Origin: Pseudo-nitzschia pungens
Lineage: Eukaryota; Bacillariophyta; Bacillariophyceae; Bacillariales; Bacillariaceae
Reading direction: 5' to 3'
DNA: 64,000 nucleotides
Assembly: GCA_037355855.1 (NCBI GenBank)
Contig: CM074760.1
Location: forward strand, 4,828,501-4,892,500
Shown here one piece after another: positions 1-12,500 of the stretch (its first letter is position 1; each line of letters opens with the position of its first letter). Both the position numbers and the translations under genes were made by a program. The notes beneath the pieces were generated by a model. The model did no database searches. It was given only the letters and a program-made list of their open reading frames with translations, and was not told where the DNA came from.

Positions 1-2966
1 CTACAGTCTGAATTCCCTGAGTCATCTTCAACAATCCAGTACAGAGCTTGCTTTGCATGAAAATCATTGTACAATTCAAATACATTAGCAGCCACAGAAA
101 GCTTCTCCATCATGCAGACAGGAATGGTCAAGAACGACACACTTCCTTCCTCGCCACTGTTGCCTTCAAGGATCTTCCAATTATTTGGAACACTGCTGCT
201 GCCTTCAATGTAAATGGAATAGTCAAAATACCAGATGGTATTGGTTTTTGCAGTTTGATTCTTCACAGTCATTAGGCAATTTGCACGATCACTGACATGA
301 ACAGTCTCATTACCATTTGTCATGTTTTCATTGATGACAAGTGATAAAACAATTTTTCCCTCACACTCAAGGATAAGATAAGGATTGTCAACAGGATTGC
401 CTTCTTCATACCACGTTGGATCTTTTTCTGATTCTGTAACGTTACCAAGATGGATTGTGATTGGAACCATGCTTGGATCCCTGCAGTTGGGAAATCCATT
501 GCCAGTTATATTTGACATATTGAAAGCTTCTGTAATGGAACTAATCCCACAGACAGGATCAGAACATGTAGCAGAGCAGCAATCTCCACCATCGTATCCC
601 AACGCCAAGTTGTTCAGATCATTATTGCATTCTCCATTACCAATCAAGTAGCAATTTTTCTCCTCATCTTGTTTCCATTTCAAAACAGACACATCAATAG
701 GCGTGCCAGAAGCACTGTACCATCCCTCATCAAAAGCAGTCAATATGTCAAAGGTGTCCATCTTGGATGAAAATGCAAGCCCATCATCCTTTGCCTCTTT
801 CTGACATGCATCAGTATCATTCGAGGATAGTGTCCAACGGCGATCCTCAATGCAGTACTGAAACCTTGCTGTGTCATTGTCAGCTTCTACCAGAAAATAG
901 ACATCTCTCTTGTGTAGCTTCAAGCCTGATGACTGGCTTTGATTCATCTGTTTGTAACATCCACTGAAACCCTGGAGTTCTGTTGTCTGGAAGTTAACCC
1001 TGAAAATATAAGTACGCCATTTATTTGGGTCTGATTGGTTAAAAACAATTCCACCTATGAATGCAACAAAAATAGCACCCAGACATACCAAAGTGAAATG
1101 GAATCGAGTATGCTTCCGTCGTGACATGCAAGGTGGAAGTTGAAGTTTGGTGATTCTTTTTGCTTCGTGTTCAATTTCTGTACCATATTTCCCGCTCAAG
1201 GCCAACTGAAAGGCCGCATTATCCAAGCTACTTATGAAATTCTTTCCAAGAAGGCAAATGAAAGAAAGTTAATGAAGAGCAAGTGTCCAGGAAATGGAGA
1301 ACAGAGGAAAGTAGTGTGAGACAACATCTGTAATCTGATTGCAATCTGGTGTCAATTGGAAACGTAATATGGCTCTCACCACTGCAGAGAAGTTTAGGAC
1401 AATCTCAACTGCAGTTTCCGATGTTACAATTAGTAGAAAAGCTGCAAGCGTTGCCAACAAACCTTGAAGAAAACGAAGCATGCAAGAAAATACCATGCAT
1501 CCAACTTTGTCACCATGGTTGGTTTTGGAGAAATTGGGGAATTTCTCAATAGCAGTAGTAATGTCCAGCATAGATGCATCTGCAAACAAGACATAGGCCG
1601 AAATAGCTATGAACTGTGTTGCTTGTACGACTGGATCTGCATTGGCGGCAACAATTCTCGCAAGCACATCATCATCTTCTGGATTGTCATCATGCTTTGT
1701 ACCCCAGTCTGGGTGAAGAACACTTAGTAACATCATACTAACAAGTAACACTTGAAAGATGGAAACCAATATTCCCATACCAAAGAAAAGGGGTTGATCG
1801 AGGGGCCCATGGAGGGACAAGAAAGAATAGGAGTCTTTTGGATACAATGGATGTGGATTGTCCTCAACATAAAAAAATTCACTGTCTCTATCTCCTGCTT
1901 TTGTCTTTCCTTCAATTTGAATGTCCTTGTGGAATTCATCGTCGAACGCATGTGCCCCAATAATGGTATTGATAGAGTCCCTGACAATATTTTTTGGAGC
2001 GCCACTCTTCATGTCATCTTTCAATAATTCCAATGAATTCTCATGCGAACATGAGTCCACCTTCTTTGCCTCGGAAGAGCACTGCAAAGAGGATCCCAAG
2101 GAGAGTGATTTGCTGCTCTGAGAAGAGGAGTCAGAAGACTGGAAAAAAGATCCTAAGGAGAGTCTGTTGCTGCCTCCACCTTGTCCCTTGGCTGTGTGTG
2201 CTGATCCGCCTTTGAAAACATTTGGAAGAGAAAACGCCTTCACTTTGCTCCCCATTGAATCCACCGAGCTGTTGCTATTTTTTCCATTGATGCTGGTCAA
2301 CGACTTCTCTGTGGTGCTTTTTTGGTCAAACCACTGCTCTGAGTCGCCCATGGACAATTCCAGCGAATTTCCACCCGTCTGTGTCTCAGTATTCTTGTGA
2401 TGCTGATCATCTCGTCTCTTGACACTGTCTTGGGCTTCAAAATCTTTCTGCACTGCTTCTGTCTCTTGTAAATGTCCGTCGCCGAGTACTCCAGAGTCTT
2501 TATTGTCGCCGAGCAATCCATAGTCTTTATTGTCGCCGAGCAATCCAGGGTCTTTATTGTCGCCGAGAAATCCAGAGTCTTTATTGTCGCCGAGAAATTC
2601 AGAGTCTTTCTTGTCGCCAAGCAATCCAGAGTCTTTATTGTCGCCGAGTAATCCAGAGTCTTTCTTGTCGCCGAGCAATCCAGAGTCTTCGTTGTTGCCA
2701 AGCAATCCAGATTCTTTCTTGTCGCCGAGCAATCCAGAGTCTTTCTTGTCGTCAAGCAATCCAGGGTCCTTCTTGTCGCCGAGCAATCCAGAGTCTTTCT
2801 TGTCGCCGAGCAATCCAGAGTCTTTCTCTCTGTCATCAACGCCTGCCTGTGGCGCTGAACCGTCAATCAGACCTGATACTTGCATGGAGTCTGTGTCACT
2901 TGCTTGTCCTGTTCTGGTCGTCGTAGTAGTACCGTACGAGATTGCTTTTTTCCCGTTATGTGACAT
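1..2966 (-). CDS. Multi-pass membrane protein with Lin12/Notch repeat, two exons, 3' end outside window
   Basis: Two exons (2966 to 1380 and 1241 to beyond 1) are read in one frame on the minus strand. I place the start at the ATG at 2966, because the open frame upstream lies in repetitive DNA. The N-terminal half is low complexity and holds 13 copies of a 9-residue repeat (consensus DSGLLGDKK), then a Ser-rich stretch. Next come hydrophobic segments (for example FGMGILVSIFQVLLVSMML and the stretch around MLRFLQGLLATLAAFLLIV), the conserved-looking motif NFISSLDNAAFQLALSGKYG, and another membrane helix near 1040-1090. The lumenal or extracellular part has a Cys-rich Lin12/Notch repeat at about 550-660 (CYLIGNGECNN, GYDGGDCC). 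Diatom genomes carry proteins of this layout; their function is unknown to me. It is probably a surface or endomembrane protein. The frame stays open to base 3. Confidence 0.75.
1242..1379 (-). other. Intron of the Lin12/Notch-repeat membrane protein gene
   Basis: Minus-strand donor GTGAGA (1379-1374) and acceptor GGAAAG ending at 1242, with a pyrimidine-rich tract just before it. Removing these 138 bases joins LNFSAV to NFISSLDNAAF in phase. It also removes an in-frame TAA at 1269-1271. Because 138 is a multiple of three, the exon otherwise reads into the intron as apparent coding sequence. The join fits what I remember of related diatom proteins. Confidence 0.75.
2472..2822 (-). repeat. 27-bp coding minisatellite, 13 units
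   Basis: Thirteen in-frame 27-bp units encode DSGLLGDKK and variants such as DPGLLDDKK, ESGLLGNNE and DSGVLGDGH inside the membrane protein gene. Because the unit is a multiple of three, gains and losses keep the frame. The array is also open in other frames, which produces spurious ORFs on both strands. Confidence 0.9.
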
Positions 2967-3159
2967 TCTTGTCGTACCCCCTGCCGCTATTGCTAGAAAG
3001 TATCTATTGTGACGTTTTTGTTGCACTCCCAAAAACGACTCCCTTGGTTGGTTCTGCCTGCCGTGCTGTGGAACGCGGGACGTGCTTCTCGCTGTTTTTT
3101 GGTGACCTTCTTGTAACGCAAAATTTCTGTACGTGGTTGGAAAGCCTGTTAAAATGTAG

Positions 3160-3859
3160 CTGGTTGGAAAGCCTGTTAAAATGTAGCTGAAACTGGTATC
3201 AGCGTTCGTGTGGTGTGGATAAAATCCGAGGAGGTTGTATCCGGGCAAAGGAACAGGGATATATTTGCCTGGTGGATACAAGGGTGAATGCAGGTGTATT
3301 CGGAGAATACAGGTCTATCAGTGGGAGGTTATATGTTGCTGCGTCGTTCGAAAACACCGTTGTTTGCTCAAAACTCCGTTGTTGTTTGAAATGCCGTTGT
3401 TGCTCAAAACGCCGTTGTTGTTTCGAAACGCCGGTGTTGCTCAAAACGTTGTTGTTCGAACCGCCGTTGTTGTTTGTGGGAAGCGCTACCGTTGTATGCT
3501 CCGTTGTTGAAACAGCGTCGTGTTTAGAACAGCACGATTGTAGTGTTTGTTGTGGTTAGCAGCAATATCGTGACGGGAGAAATGGGTGCAGCAGCAGTAG
3601 AATTTTGAAAAATTCTTTCTCCGTCAATTCTTGGAGTTTGGAGATGCCGTTTGTACCGTTGTATTCGCAATAACAAGGAGAACACTAATACCTGGAACGG
3701 CCTTGCAACAGGGATCTTGGTGTTCCAGTGTAGGATTAAAACTGTAAGCAGCGTCGATTCCGTCTTTCGTCGTCGTCGTCGTTGTTGTTCCTTGTTATTT
3801 TCGGGTTGCTTGTAGATCTCCAGCTTTGCAAGCTTAAAATAAGCTTGCGACTGTTAATC
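3160..3859. repeat. Dispersed leader/LTR-type repeat block
   Basis: No gene is seen. Bases 3200-3860 resemble 17175-17795 in the same orientation and 18367-18990 inverted. The shared block contains a stretch reading cctggtggatacaa, iterations of a GCCGTTGTTGTTCGAAA-like motif and a final segment ending gcttgcgactgttaatct. In the minus orientation the same block precedes a Copia gag start at about 16790, so it is probably retrotransposon LTR or leader DNA. Two short copies of the motif gttaaaatgtagctg lie at 3150-3190. The block sits directly upstream of the membrane protein gene and may supply or disrupt its promoter. Confidence 0.6.
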
Positions 3860-4010
3860 TGTTAAAATGTAGCTGAAACTGGTTTAAGCTGATAGATCCC
3901 AGGGCAAGCTTGGAGATATACAGCAAGAGCAAAGGCGTGCAAACCGGTTGAGGTGCCGGTCTGTTCTATCGATAGTCTCGGATTCACCACTACGATCGAA
4001 CGAATCGACC

Positions 4011-4423
4011 TGTTTGGACGTGACCTTCAGTCGTGCTTGAAACAGTGACTTGATCGATTGACATGCATGATTGAGAGGAAAGGAAAATTACCTTCTACCG
4101 GTCCAAACATTCCCAAGAACTAAAAATAAAAGGTTAAGTACCGAGTCCACAAGAGGTTAAGTGTAATTCCACAGAAGCCAGTACACAAATGTGTGGGGGC
4201 TTGGAATGGATGGACCGGAACAAAGAAACCAATAAATAACACGAGAATGCATGTAAGAAAATGAGAAATAACACGAGAATACGTGTGACCGAGAAACAAA
4301 ATTTAGTGAATTAGAAAATTAGAGTGGATTCATTTCTGCTCACAATTAAAGTAAGCAAAACATTAAAACAACAAAATCCCCAAACTTGTACAAAATCTAC
4401 CGACTCTACGAGCCCTCCAAACA
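4011..4423 (+). repeat. 5' LTR of the Copia element
   Basis: 413 bp, TGTTTGGACG to CCTCCAAACA, with inverted 8-bp ends. It is followed immediately by the perfect palindrome TTCTTCGAAGAA rather than a recognisable tRNA 3'-end complement. Confidence 0.95.
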
Positions 4424-4929
4424 TTCTTCGAAGAATTACGAAGCGCTCGTAAAGACGAATAGATCTACGTCCGAAAACTGTTTCGCGACCCCTCCCAAGA
4501 ATTTATTTAGGGGGGTCGCGATTTATTCCTGGCTCATTTTGACGTAGCTCCATTCGTAGCCCTCTCGCGATTCGCAACCCCAATCGCGACCCACTAACTA
4601 CCTCAATTACGAGAAAATACGAGAAAAAAAAATAAAATTCAAACTCGACCCAATTTTTTTTTCAATCTGACTCATTATTACCGACCCTACCATCATTATA
4701 TATTATGAGACTGTTGCAGAAATTCACTCCCAAAAATTGATTTCTCATCCCGACACAAAGTATTTCCCATCACACCCCTCAAGAAATTCATCACAAAAAT
4801 CACAATTATTACCCGAAGCCCAGGAATCGCGACCCCCATGAAAAAAAAATTTGAAACACTATGAAGCAAAATATAAGTCTTTCTTTTGATAAATATTGAT
4901 ATTACTCTAATAATTGTTTATTCTCTGTT

Positions 4930-7270
4930 CAATTTTCTCACACACGCACACACAAATTTTGGTTCGTTAGAAGAAGTCGTCGTCCTTGAAATCGTCGTCG
5001 CTCTTCGTTTCGATCGTCCTCGTCTTCGTCGTCCTTGAGTCGTCGTTGCTTCTCGCTTCGATCGTCTTCATCCTCCCTGAAGTCGTCGTTGCTCTTCGCT
5101 CCGATTGCCTTCCTCAGTGTCGTCCTCCCTGAAATCGTCGTCCTCTCTGAAATCGTCGTTGCTCTTCGTTTTCGATCGTCGTCGTCCTCATGCACACCAC
5201 ACAAATTTTGGTTCAAACAATTTTTAAATAATGGTCATCGTGATAATTTCATCCATACCGGTATCTGTACTGCCAGTAAAGGTCTCCTCACATCGCATCA
5301 TATTTCATCAGTTGCAATCGCATCATTTTGTCAGTTGCGATCACATCATATTTGTCTTGCGATCGCAATATGATGTGTCAGTTGCCCCGTCGCATCATTT
5401 TTCGCATCATTTTTCAGTTGCCCCGTCGCATTAAAGTTGATTCTTCCCTATCAGTAGTAGCAAGCAGGCAACTCAATGCAGAATTAGAACAATTGAAATC
5501 CATTATCAATACCCCAGATCTTGATGTGCTTCACTCACCGTTGCATTATATTTCATTTGCCGTTGCATCCTATTTCATCAGCAGTTGCAGTCGCCTCCCT
5601 ATCAGGAGCAAGCAGGCAAGTCAATGATGCACAGTTAGACGAATCAAAATCCATTATTAATACCTCCTCCAACCTTGATGTGGTTCACTTACCATTTCCA
5701 TCTCATTATATTTCAGTTGCCGTCTTTCTTGTTCCGTTCCGACCCAAAATTATGTGAAGTAAGATTTACGACACATGCATTTTCTGTCATGCATTTATTT
5801 GCTGAGAATTGATTTCTTCTACATGATAGCAGTAGAGTTACTACTAGTAGTATGTACCGTACCGAAGTAATAGTAGAAACCAGTAGAAACCTGATGGTGG
5901 TATCATTGCGCGCCACCTAAACCATAGAGAGCCAGCCCCGCTGCGCCATAATTTTGGACTACCTCTTATGTACTACTACCTACGCACTGCAGTAGTATGT
6001 AGCAGCAGTGTATAACTGTGGTACTACTACTACAAGCAGCAAGAATAGTACTACCTCAGTGAATATACCATCAAATCAAATATCTGAATGAATCTGGCCA
6101 ATCTTTGTGTGATTCCAATGTGAATATTTCTCATCCTATGCATGGGCAAGAGTATGCAAAAAGAAGTATTCAAAAATCACCAATGGTATGGATGTCACCA
6201 TTGAATAACTGAATAGATCACCTGATGACATGTGCTTCGCAGCAAAAATATTGCTATTGCATCGCGAAAAAGGCAATGCTACAACAAGATTCGAACCAAC
6301 AACCTTGCATCAGTTGCATCCAACAGTGCCACTATTACTGTCTACTGCTGCTGGAAGGGTGTTCTCTCTAACTTTAAATCGTACTACCATCTCGGGGAAG
6401 GCTCATCCTGTATAATATGTACCAACAGTAAGGTAAGGTTTACCGTATCTCCACCTCCACCACTTCGCGCCAAAAGATTTGTACCAGTACCGTACGTACA
6501 GTGTACACAGTACTGGAAACCTACACATCCCCTGCATACAAGCCTCTACAAACCACTAGTTTTTTTTTTGTACTGATCAGCGTGTACAGTTCCTACTGCA
6601 AGTTACGTACACTGATGTCATTTTTTCACGCAGTCTGTACACCCGGTACCGTAGACTACTGTAAAGTACGTAACTATCGCGGTGTTTATTTTCCGCCCCA
6701 CATCTCCCTCGTACAGGATGTGTCATAATTTTCGATTTCGTTTCCGTGTTGGAATTTTCTGGCCGGACCAGTTTAAAGTGGGAACAAGGCGCCTGGTACC
6801 ATCTTGGAGAGACAAATGGCAAAGAAAGTATAGAACTGATCACTCTTGAAATCCTTGCTGTTATCTTTTGCTATCAAGATAGGGTGGGCTGCAGACCTTG
6901 GGTCATCTGGCTTAACCAGACATCTACGAGTACAACGCGCGAACGAACCTGCAGAGGACGACAAAGACGATTGGAACAACGAAGACCGAAGACACTAAAA
7001 GGTACGACGAAGGTACAATCGTAGAAGAGGGGGACGACGGCGACGACCGGGACGACGACGACGACCAGGACGACGACGACGACGATGACGACTAACCGCC
7101 CGTTGTTTATTTTGTACAACCGTACAACCACACACAGATCGTAGCAAAGAGCAACGACGAAGACGATCGAAGCGAAGAGCAACGACGACTTCAAGGACGA
7201 CAAACACGATCGAAACGAAGAGCAACGACGATTTCAAGGACGACGACGACGACGAACGACAAACGACCGA
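4930..7270. repeat. Inverted pair of GAC/GTC-rich low-complexity tracts
   Basis: The tract at 4965-5200 (iterations of cgtcgttgctcttcg and gatcgtcgtcgtcc) is roughly the reverse complement of 6990-7260 (gacgacgacgac, gaagagcaacgacg). The interval between them holds scattered simple repeats of the type agcagtagtac and no supported gene. The several ORFs here come from the repeats. Confidence 0.6.
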
Positions 7271-7338
7271 TACGATTGTTGAAGAGGGGAATGACCGATA
7301 CGATCGAAAGACGGCGATAGTTCTTTAAAAATATTCTC

Positions 7339-8890
7339 GTGTATTATCCCCCCTGTATTATCGACGCGTTGCTGCTTGCTGTCCCCCCATGTATTATCAA
7401 CGCGTTTTGTATTATCGAGACGCGTTGCTGCTGCTTGCTGTCCCCCCCTGTATTATCGACGCAAGACTGCTGTTTGCTGTCCACCCCTGTATTATCGACG
7501 CGTTGCTGCTTGCTGCTGCTTGCTGTCCCCCCCTGTATTATCAACGCGTTTGTATTATCGAGACGCGTTGCTGCTGCTTGCTGTCCCCCCCCTGTATGAT
7601 CGACGCGTTGCTGCTTGCTGCTGCTTGCTGTCCCCCCCCTGTATGATCGACGCGTTGCTGCTTGCTGCTGCTTGCTGTCCCCCCTGTATTATCGACGCGT
7701 TGCTGCTTGCTGTCCCCCCTGTATTGTCGACGCGTTCGTTGCTGCTTGCTGTCCCCCCTGTATTTTCGACGCGTTTCTGCTTGCTGTCCCCCCTGTATTA
7801 TCGACGCGTTCGTTGCTGCTTGCTGTCCCCCCTGTATTATGGACGTGTTGCTGCTTGCTGTCCCCCCTGTATTATCGACGCGTTGCTGCTGCTTGCTGTC
7901 CCCCCCTGTATTATCGACGCGTTGCTGCTTGCTGTCCCCCTTGTATTATCGACGCGTTCGTTGCTGCTTGCTGTCCCCCCTGTAATGTCGACGCGTTTGT
8001 TGCTGCTTGCTGTCCCCCCCTGTATTATCGACGCGTTGCTGCTGCTTGCTGTCCCCCCCTGTATTATCGACGCGTTGCTGCTGCTTGCTGCTTGCAGTCC
8101 CCCCCCCTGTATTATTGACGCGTTGCTGCTTGCTGCTGCTTGCTGTTCCCCCCCTGTATTATCGACGCGTTGCTGCTTGCTGTCCCCCTTGTATTATCGA
8201 CGCGTTCGTTGCTGCTTGCTGTCCCCCCTGTATTGTCGACGCGTTCGTTGCTGCTTGCTCTCCCCCCTGTATTATCGACGCGTTGCTGCTGCTGTTTGCT
8301 GTTTGCTGTCCCCCCTGTATTATCGACGCGTTCGTTGCTTGCTGTCCCCCCTGTATTATCGACGCGTTGCTGCTGTTTGCTGTTTGCTGTCCCCCCTGTA
8401 TTAATTGTTTTCTACGTATATTCCTGTACAATTTGTACTGGAAAATTGATTTTTTTGATTGGCTCATTCACTCAGCACCTCTATCTGCTTGCTGTCCCCC
8501 CTGTATTACCGACACGTCGCTGCTTGCTGCTGCTTGCTGTCCCCCCTGGTGTATTATCGTCGCGTTGCTGTTTGCTGTCCCCCCTGCTGTATTATCGACA
8601 CGTTGCTGCTGCTTGCTGTCCCCCCTGGTGTATTATCGACGCGTTGCTCCTGCTTGCTGTCCCCCCCTGTATTATCGACGCGTTGCTGCTTGCTGCTGCT
8701 TGCTGTCCCCTCTGCTGTATTATCGACGCGTTGCTGCTTGCTGTCCCCCCTGCTGTATTATCGACGCGTTGCTGCTGCTTGCTGTCCCCCCTGTATTATC
8801 GACGCGTTTGTATTATCGACGCGTTGCTGCTGCTTGCTTTCCCCCCTGTATTATCGACGCATTGGTTGCTGCTTGCTGTCACTTTTGTGT
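7339..8890 (+). repeat. Large minisatellite, unit about 36-40 bp
   Basis: Dozens of imperfect units of the form gtattatcgacgcgttgctgcttgctgtccccccct differ in numbers of gctgct steps and in C-run length. The array is interrupted at about 8401-8485 by some 85 bp of unrelated sequence. The absence of stops in several frames gives long false ORFs rich in CCLLSPLYYRR-like repeats. Confidence 0.9.
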
Positions 8891-9176
8891 GATTGAAGTA
8901 AATCTGATTAAAAATTATTTGTTATGTTGAGTCAAATGTGTCAAATGTGTAAAATGGAATGAAAGGGTGACGAGGGACTGAATATCAGGGTCTAGATCAG
9001 AACATTTTCCTGAAAACGATGCGGGGATCGAGAAAAAGGAGAAATAAGGTTGAGAATAGTGGAAAAAAGGTTGTGAAATAAAAAATTGGGGTCGCATTTT
9101 TCTGAGACAAGTGGCGATTGGGTCGCGATCCGGTCGCGATTGGTCGCGATGGGTCGCGAAACAGTTTTCGGACGTA

Positions 9177-9546
9177 ATACAGGGAATAAGGATAAGGCTT
9201 ACGTATCTGCCTTCGACCGTATACGATAACGTCGGATCGATACGGAGGGGGTACGATTGCAGATCTATTCACCGTACGTCGACAACGGTGGATACGATAT
9301 AATTGTCATCAGATCGGTCCGGAGCATAGAACTTGGGCACGGACACGGTTTGGATCTGTCCAGCGGAAGCGGATAAGATTGCGGTGGACTAAGGGAGCAG
9401 ACCAAGAGGTATAAAGCCAGTCCTGCAGACAGCACTGATCAGCTGTGGATCGACTCTGGAGAGCGGAACGCGCTGAGTACGATCATTATCGACTTGCTGA
9501 GACGAGTACGATTGCGGAAGAAAGAAAGAAAATACGACGACGATTT
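9177..9546 (+). other. Copia leader, right part
   Basis: Continuation of the leader after the inserted transposon. The gag frame is open from 9439 (TGA at 9436) but its first ATG is 9547. No other gene is seen. Confidence 0.6.
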
Positions 9547-12500
9547 ATGGAAGATATACAACTACGAGCAGAATTAAGAGAACGTGGCAGACGACAACTC
9601 GCGGATGCACAAAGAAGAAGAGAAGAAAGAAGCAGAGAGAGGAACCAGAGAGATTTAGAAGAGGAGGAGCTGAGTATTGAAGATCCAAACGAGGAAGGTC
9701 TGGCGGCGGAGCTTGCGGCGGTGGATCAGCGGATTGGAGCTACGACGGATCAGCGGAGCGGAGTAGGAGCAGACGACCCATCGAACAGCAGCGACGACGA
9801 CGACGATGACGACGACGAAAGCAGCAGTGACGATTCCTCCGAGAGCGATTACGATTCAGAGGAGAGCGATTCGAGTGACAGTGACTCCAGTGATTCCAAC
9901 ATGCCATACACCAAGGTTCCGAAGCTGTCCAATGCAGGAGACGTTGATTTTGAAGGATGGTTCCAACAGTTTCTGGCTCATGCGAGCAGAAGCAAGTACG
10001 AGGGATTTGTAACGTCAAAGCAGCATCCAGACCTACCAAGCGACGGCTACTCAGTGTCCCACGAATCCATGACCCCAGAGCAGAGAAAGGCAATGAGAAA
10101 ACATATCAAAGCCATAAATGATTTGTGTACGGCATTCCAAAACAACAAGACGGGACTCGCCATCATTGAGAAATCCAAGCTTGACACCGGAGTGACCGAA
10201 GAGCAGAACACGATAAACAAGAAGAATTGGCCCCAAGGCAGAGTGCATAGGATCTTTGACGAGCTGTTCAAACTGTACAGAAGGACCGACACGTCAGATA
10301 GGATTCAGCTGGACAAGGACCGAAGGGCAATCAAGATGGGGGCTTTGGACCATCCCAAAGAGATTTTTGAGCAGATATATGGGCTAATACAGAAGTATCA
10401 GCACAAGACAATTCAACCTACGAATGAAGAGTTATTTGCCACATTGTTGCATGCGATCCCACCATACTTGGTGATTACAATCACCAACCAGCTGAATGAA
10501 TTAAAGGAGAAGCCTGGAGTGAACGACTACGAAATTTGGGAACGCCTTGAGAGGACAGCGACCAACTTGTACAGTTCCGTGGTGGTATTAAAGGGGAGAG
10601 GAGCGAGCAGCAACGCCAGAGACATGAGCCTGATTGGGGCTGACGCATTCCGGGATCCCAGAGACCAGTGGACGAGCAAGATCATCTGTTATTATTGCCA
10701 AGGCGAGAACCACAAGGCCTTTCAGTGCCCAAGAAGACAGGCTGGATTACCCAGAATCCAACCAGGTGACAACAGCAGCAATATTGGAGGTAACAATGGA
10801 GGCAACAACGGCGTGAACAATGGAGGAAGCGGTGGAGGCAACAGAAGAAGGAATGGCAATGGCGGGGCAGTTTGCAGTATCTGTGGGAAGCAGCATCCAA
10901 CTGAAAAGTGTTGGGAGGATGAACGAAACAAGGACAAGCGCCCACGCAACTGGAAATCATCTTTGAAACGAGACATGCAGGGAGCTGCTATGAGCATGAA
11001 TCACAACAATGTCCAGTGTGATTTCATTTTGGCGTCCATCATGTTGCCCTCCTTGCAAACCAAAATAGCATTGCAATTATGGAATACTCAGCAGTCAGGT
11101 GAGGATGCGCCCAAAGGATTTGATCTGCTTTATGATGACAATGTGTTTGTGTTTGACAGTGGAGCAACCAGCCACAGTTCCAACAGTTTGAGAGGCGCCA
11201 TCAACCTCCATAACAACTCAACCACCATTACAACCCAGAGTGGAGATATGCAATCCTGTACAGTTGGTGATTTATTCTGTGAGAAATTGGATAACAAAGG
11301 CAAGTTTCAAAACCGGATGATGTTGAGCAATGTGAGTTTTAATCCAAAGTTTGCATTTAATCTGTTCTCAGCCAATGTTGCCATGGAAAGCGGATGGAGC
11401 GCTGAAGGCAGCAAGTGCAAAGGCTGGACCCTGAAGAAAGGCAATATGGAGTTGAGGTTTGATATCACAGTTCCTACGTTGACAAGCTGTGTGTGGGTGG
11501 GCTATTTCAGACGACTTGAAGACACCCAAGGCCTGGAAGTGAATGCAGCTGCAGTTGGAGACGTCACAGGACCAGGGGTGAAGATGAGCATCAACCAAGC
11601 CCACAGACTCCTGGGACATGCCAACGAGAGGAAGGTACAAGCGACAGCCCAAGCACTGAAGTGGATCATAAAAGAAGGACCTCTACAACCTTGTGAGGAT
11701 TGTGCCAAGGCTAAGGCAAAGCGAAAGGTGTTTCCCATCATCAACACCCACCAAGTTGCAGGGCAACCAGGAGGGCGGCTGTTTCTGGATATGGCATCAG
11801 TGAAGAAGCCACAAGATGGATCCCCATTTATTGCCAAGCCAAATTTCCGGATGATTGTGGATGAATACTCTGGATGCAGATTTGTGCAATTCTTCAAGCA
11901 CAAGGATGATATGGTTGAGCCAACGTGTGAATTAATTCACCACTGGAATGTGAAGGGCCTGCAAGTTCAACGAATCAGATGTGATCCTGCAGGCAAAAAT
12001 GAAGCTCTTGAAGACAGAATGAAGTCAGCGGCTTGGAAAATTCCTGCTGATTTTGAGTACACATCTGTGGATACCCCTCAGCAGAACAGTGTTGCTGAGA
12101 CGGCGATTTACACCACAGTGTGTCGGGCTATGGCGTTATGCAGCCATGCCCAGGTTCCCCGTAAGTACAGATACAGGATGTTTCCCCTGGCTGTGCATTG
12201 TGCTGTGCAAGTGGACCGATTGGTGGTCACCAAGGTAAATGGAGTTTGGGCCACCAAGCATGAGCATTTTTCGGGCAAGCTACCACCATATACACACCAC
12301 CTACGAGTGTTCGGTGAGGCCGGTGTTGTAAGAAGAAAGAGGAAGACAAGCCCTAAAACCAACTACAGGGGCAAGACCTACATGTTTGCTGGGTATTGTC
12401 CAAACAAGCCGGGTGATTGCTATCTAATGTATCACCCCGAGTCGAATACCATGACAGAAACACGAGATGTTCTTTGGTTAAATCGCCAATATTTTGCAAA

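Larger units (their letters stand above)
4468..9174. mobile_element. Non-autonomous TIR DNA transposon inside the Copia leader
   Basis: Termini are inverted (CGTCCGAAAACTGTTTCGCG at 4468 and its complement ending at 9174) and flanked by TA on both sides (4466-4467, 9175-9176). Subterminal regions carry iterated TCGCGACC motifs, most clearly on the right at 9100-9160. The right end matches, in reverse, the left end of the transposase-bearing element at 21792, which suggests mobilisation by that transposase. The inside holds low-complexity Arg/Asp-type repeats, a long minisatellite and no recognisable transposase. Confidence 0.8.

Noticed and set aside
1269..1271. In-frame TAA taken as a nonsense mutation in the membrane protein gene
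   Set aside because: It lies in a 138-base GT-AG intron whose removal joins well-conserved-looking sequence.
6270..6350. tRNA on the minus strand (ggttcgaatc)
   Set aside because: Cannot be folded into a cloverleaf; the T stem is broken.
7339..8890. CRISPR array
   Set aside because: Units are contiguous with no unique spacers, and the setting is a eukaryotic transposon.
7376..8930. ORFs of 250-340 aa rich in CCLLSPLYYRR-like repeats
   Set aside because: They arise from the minisatellite and occur in all three plus frames.
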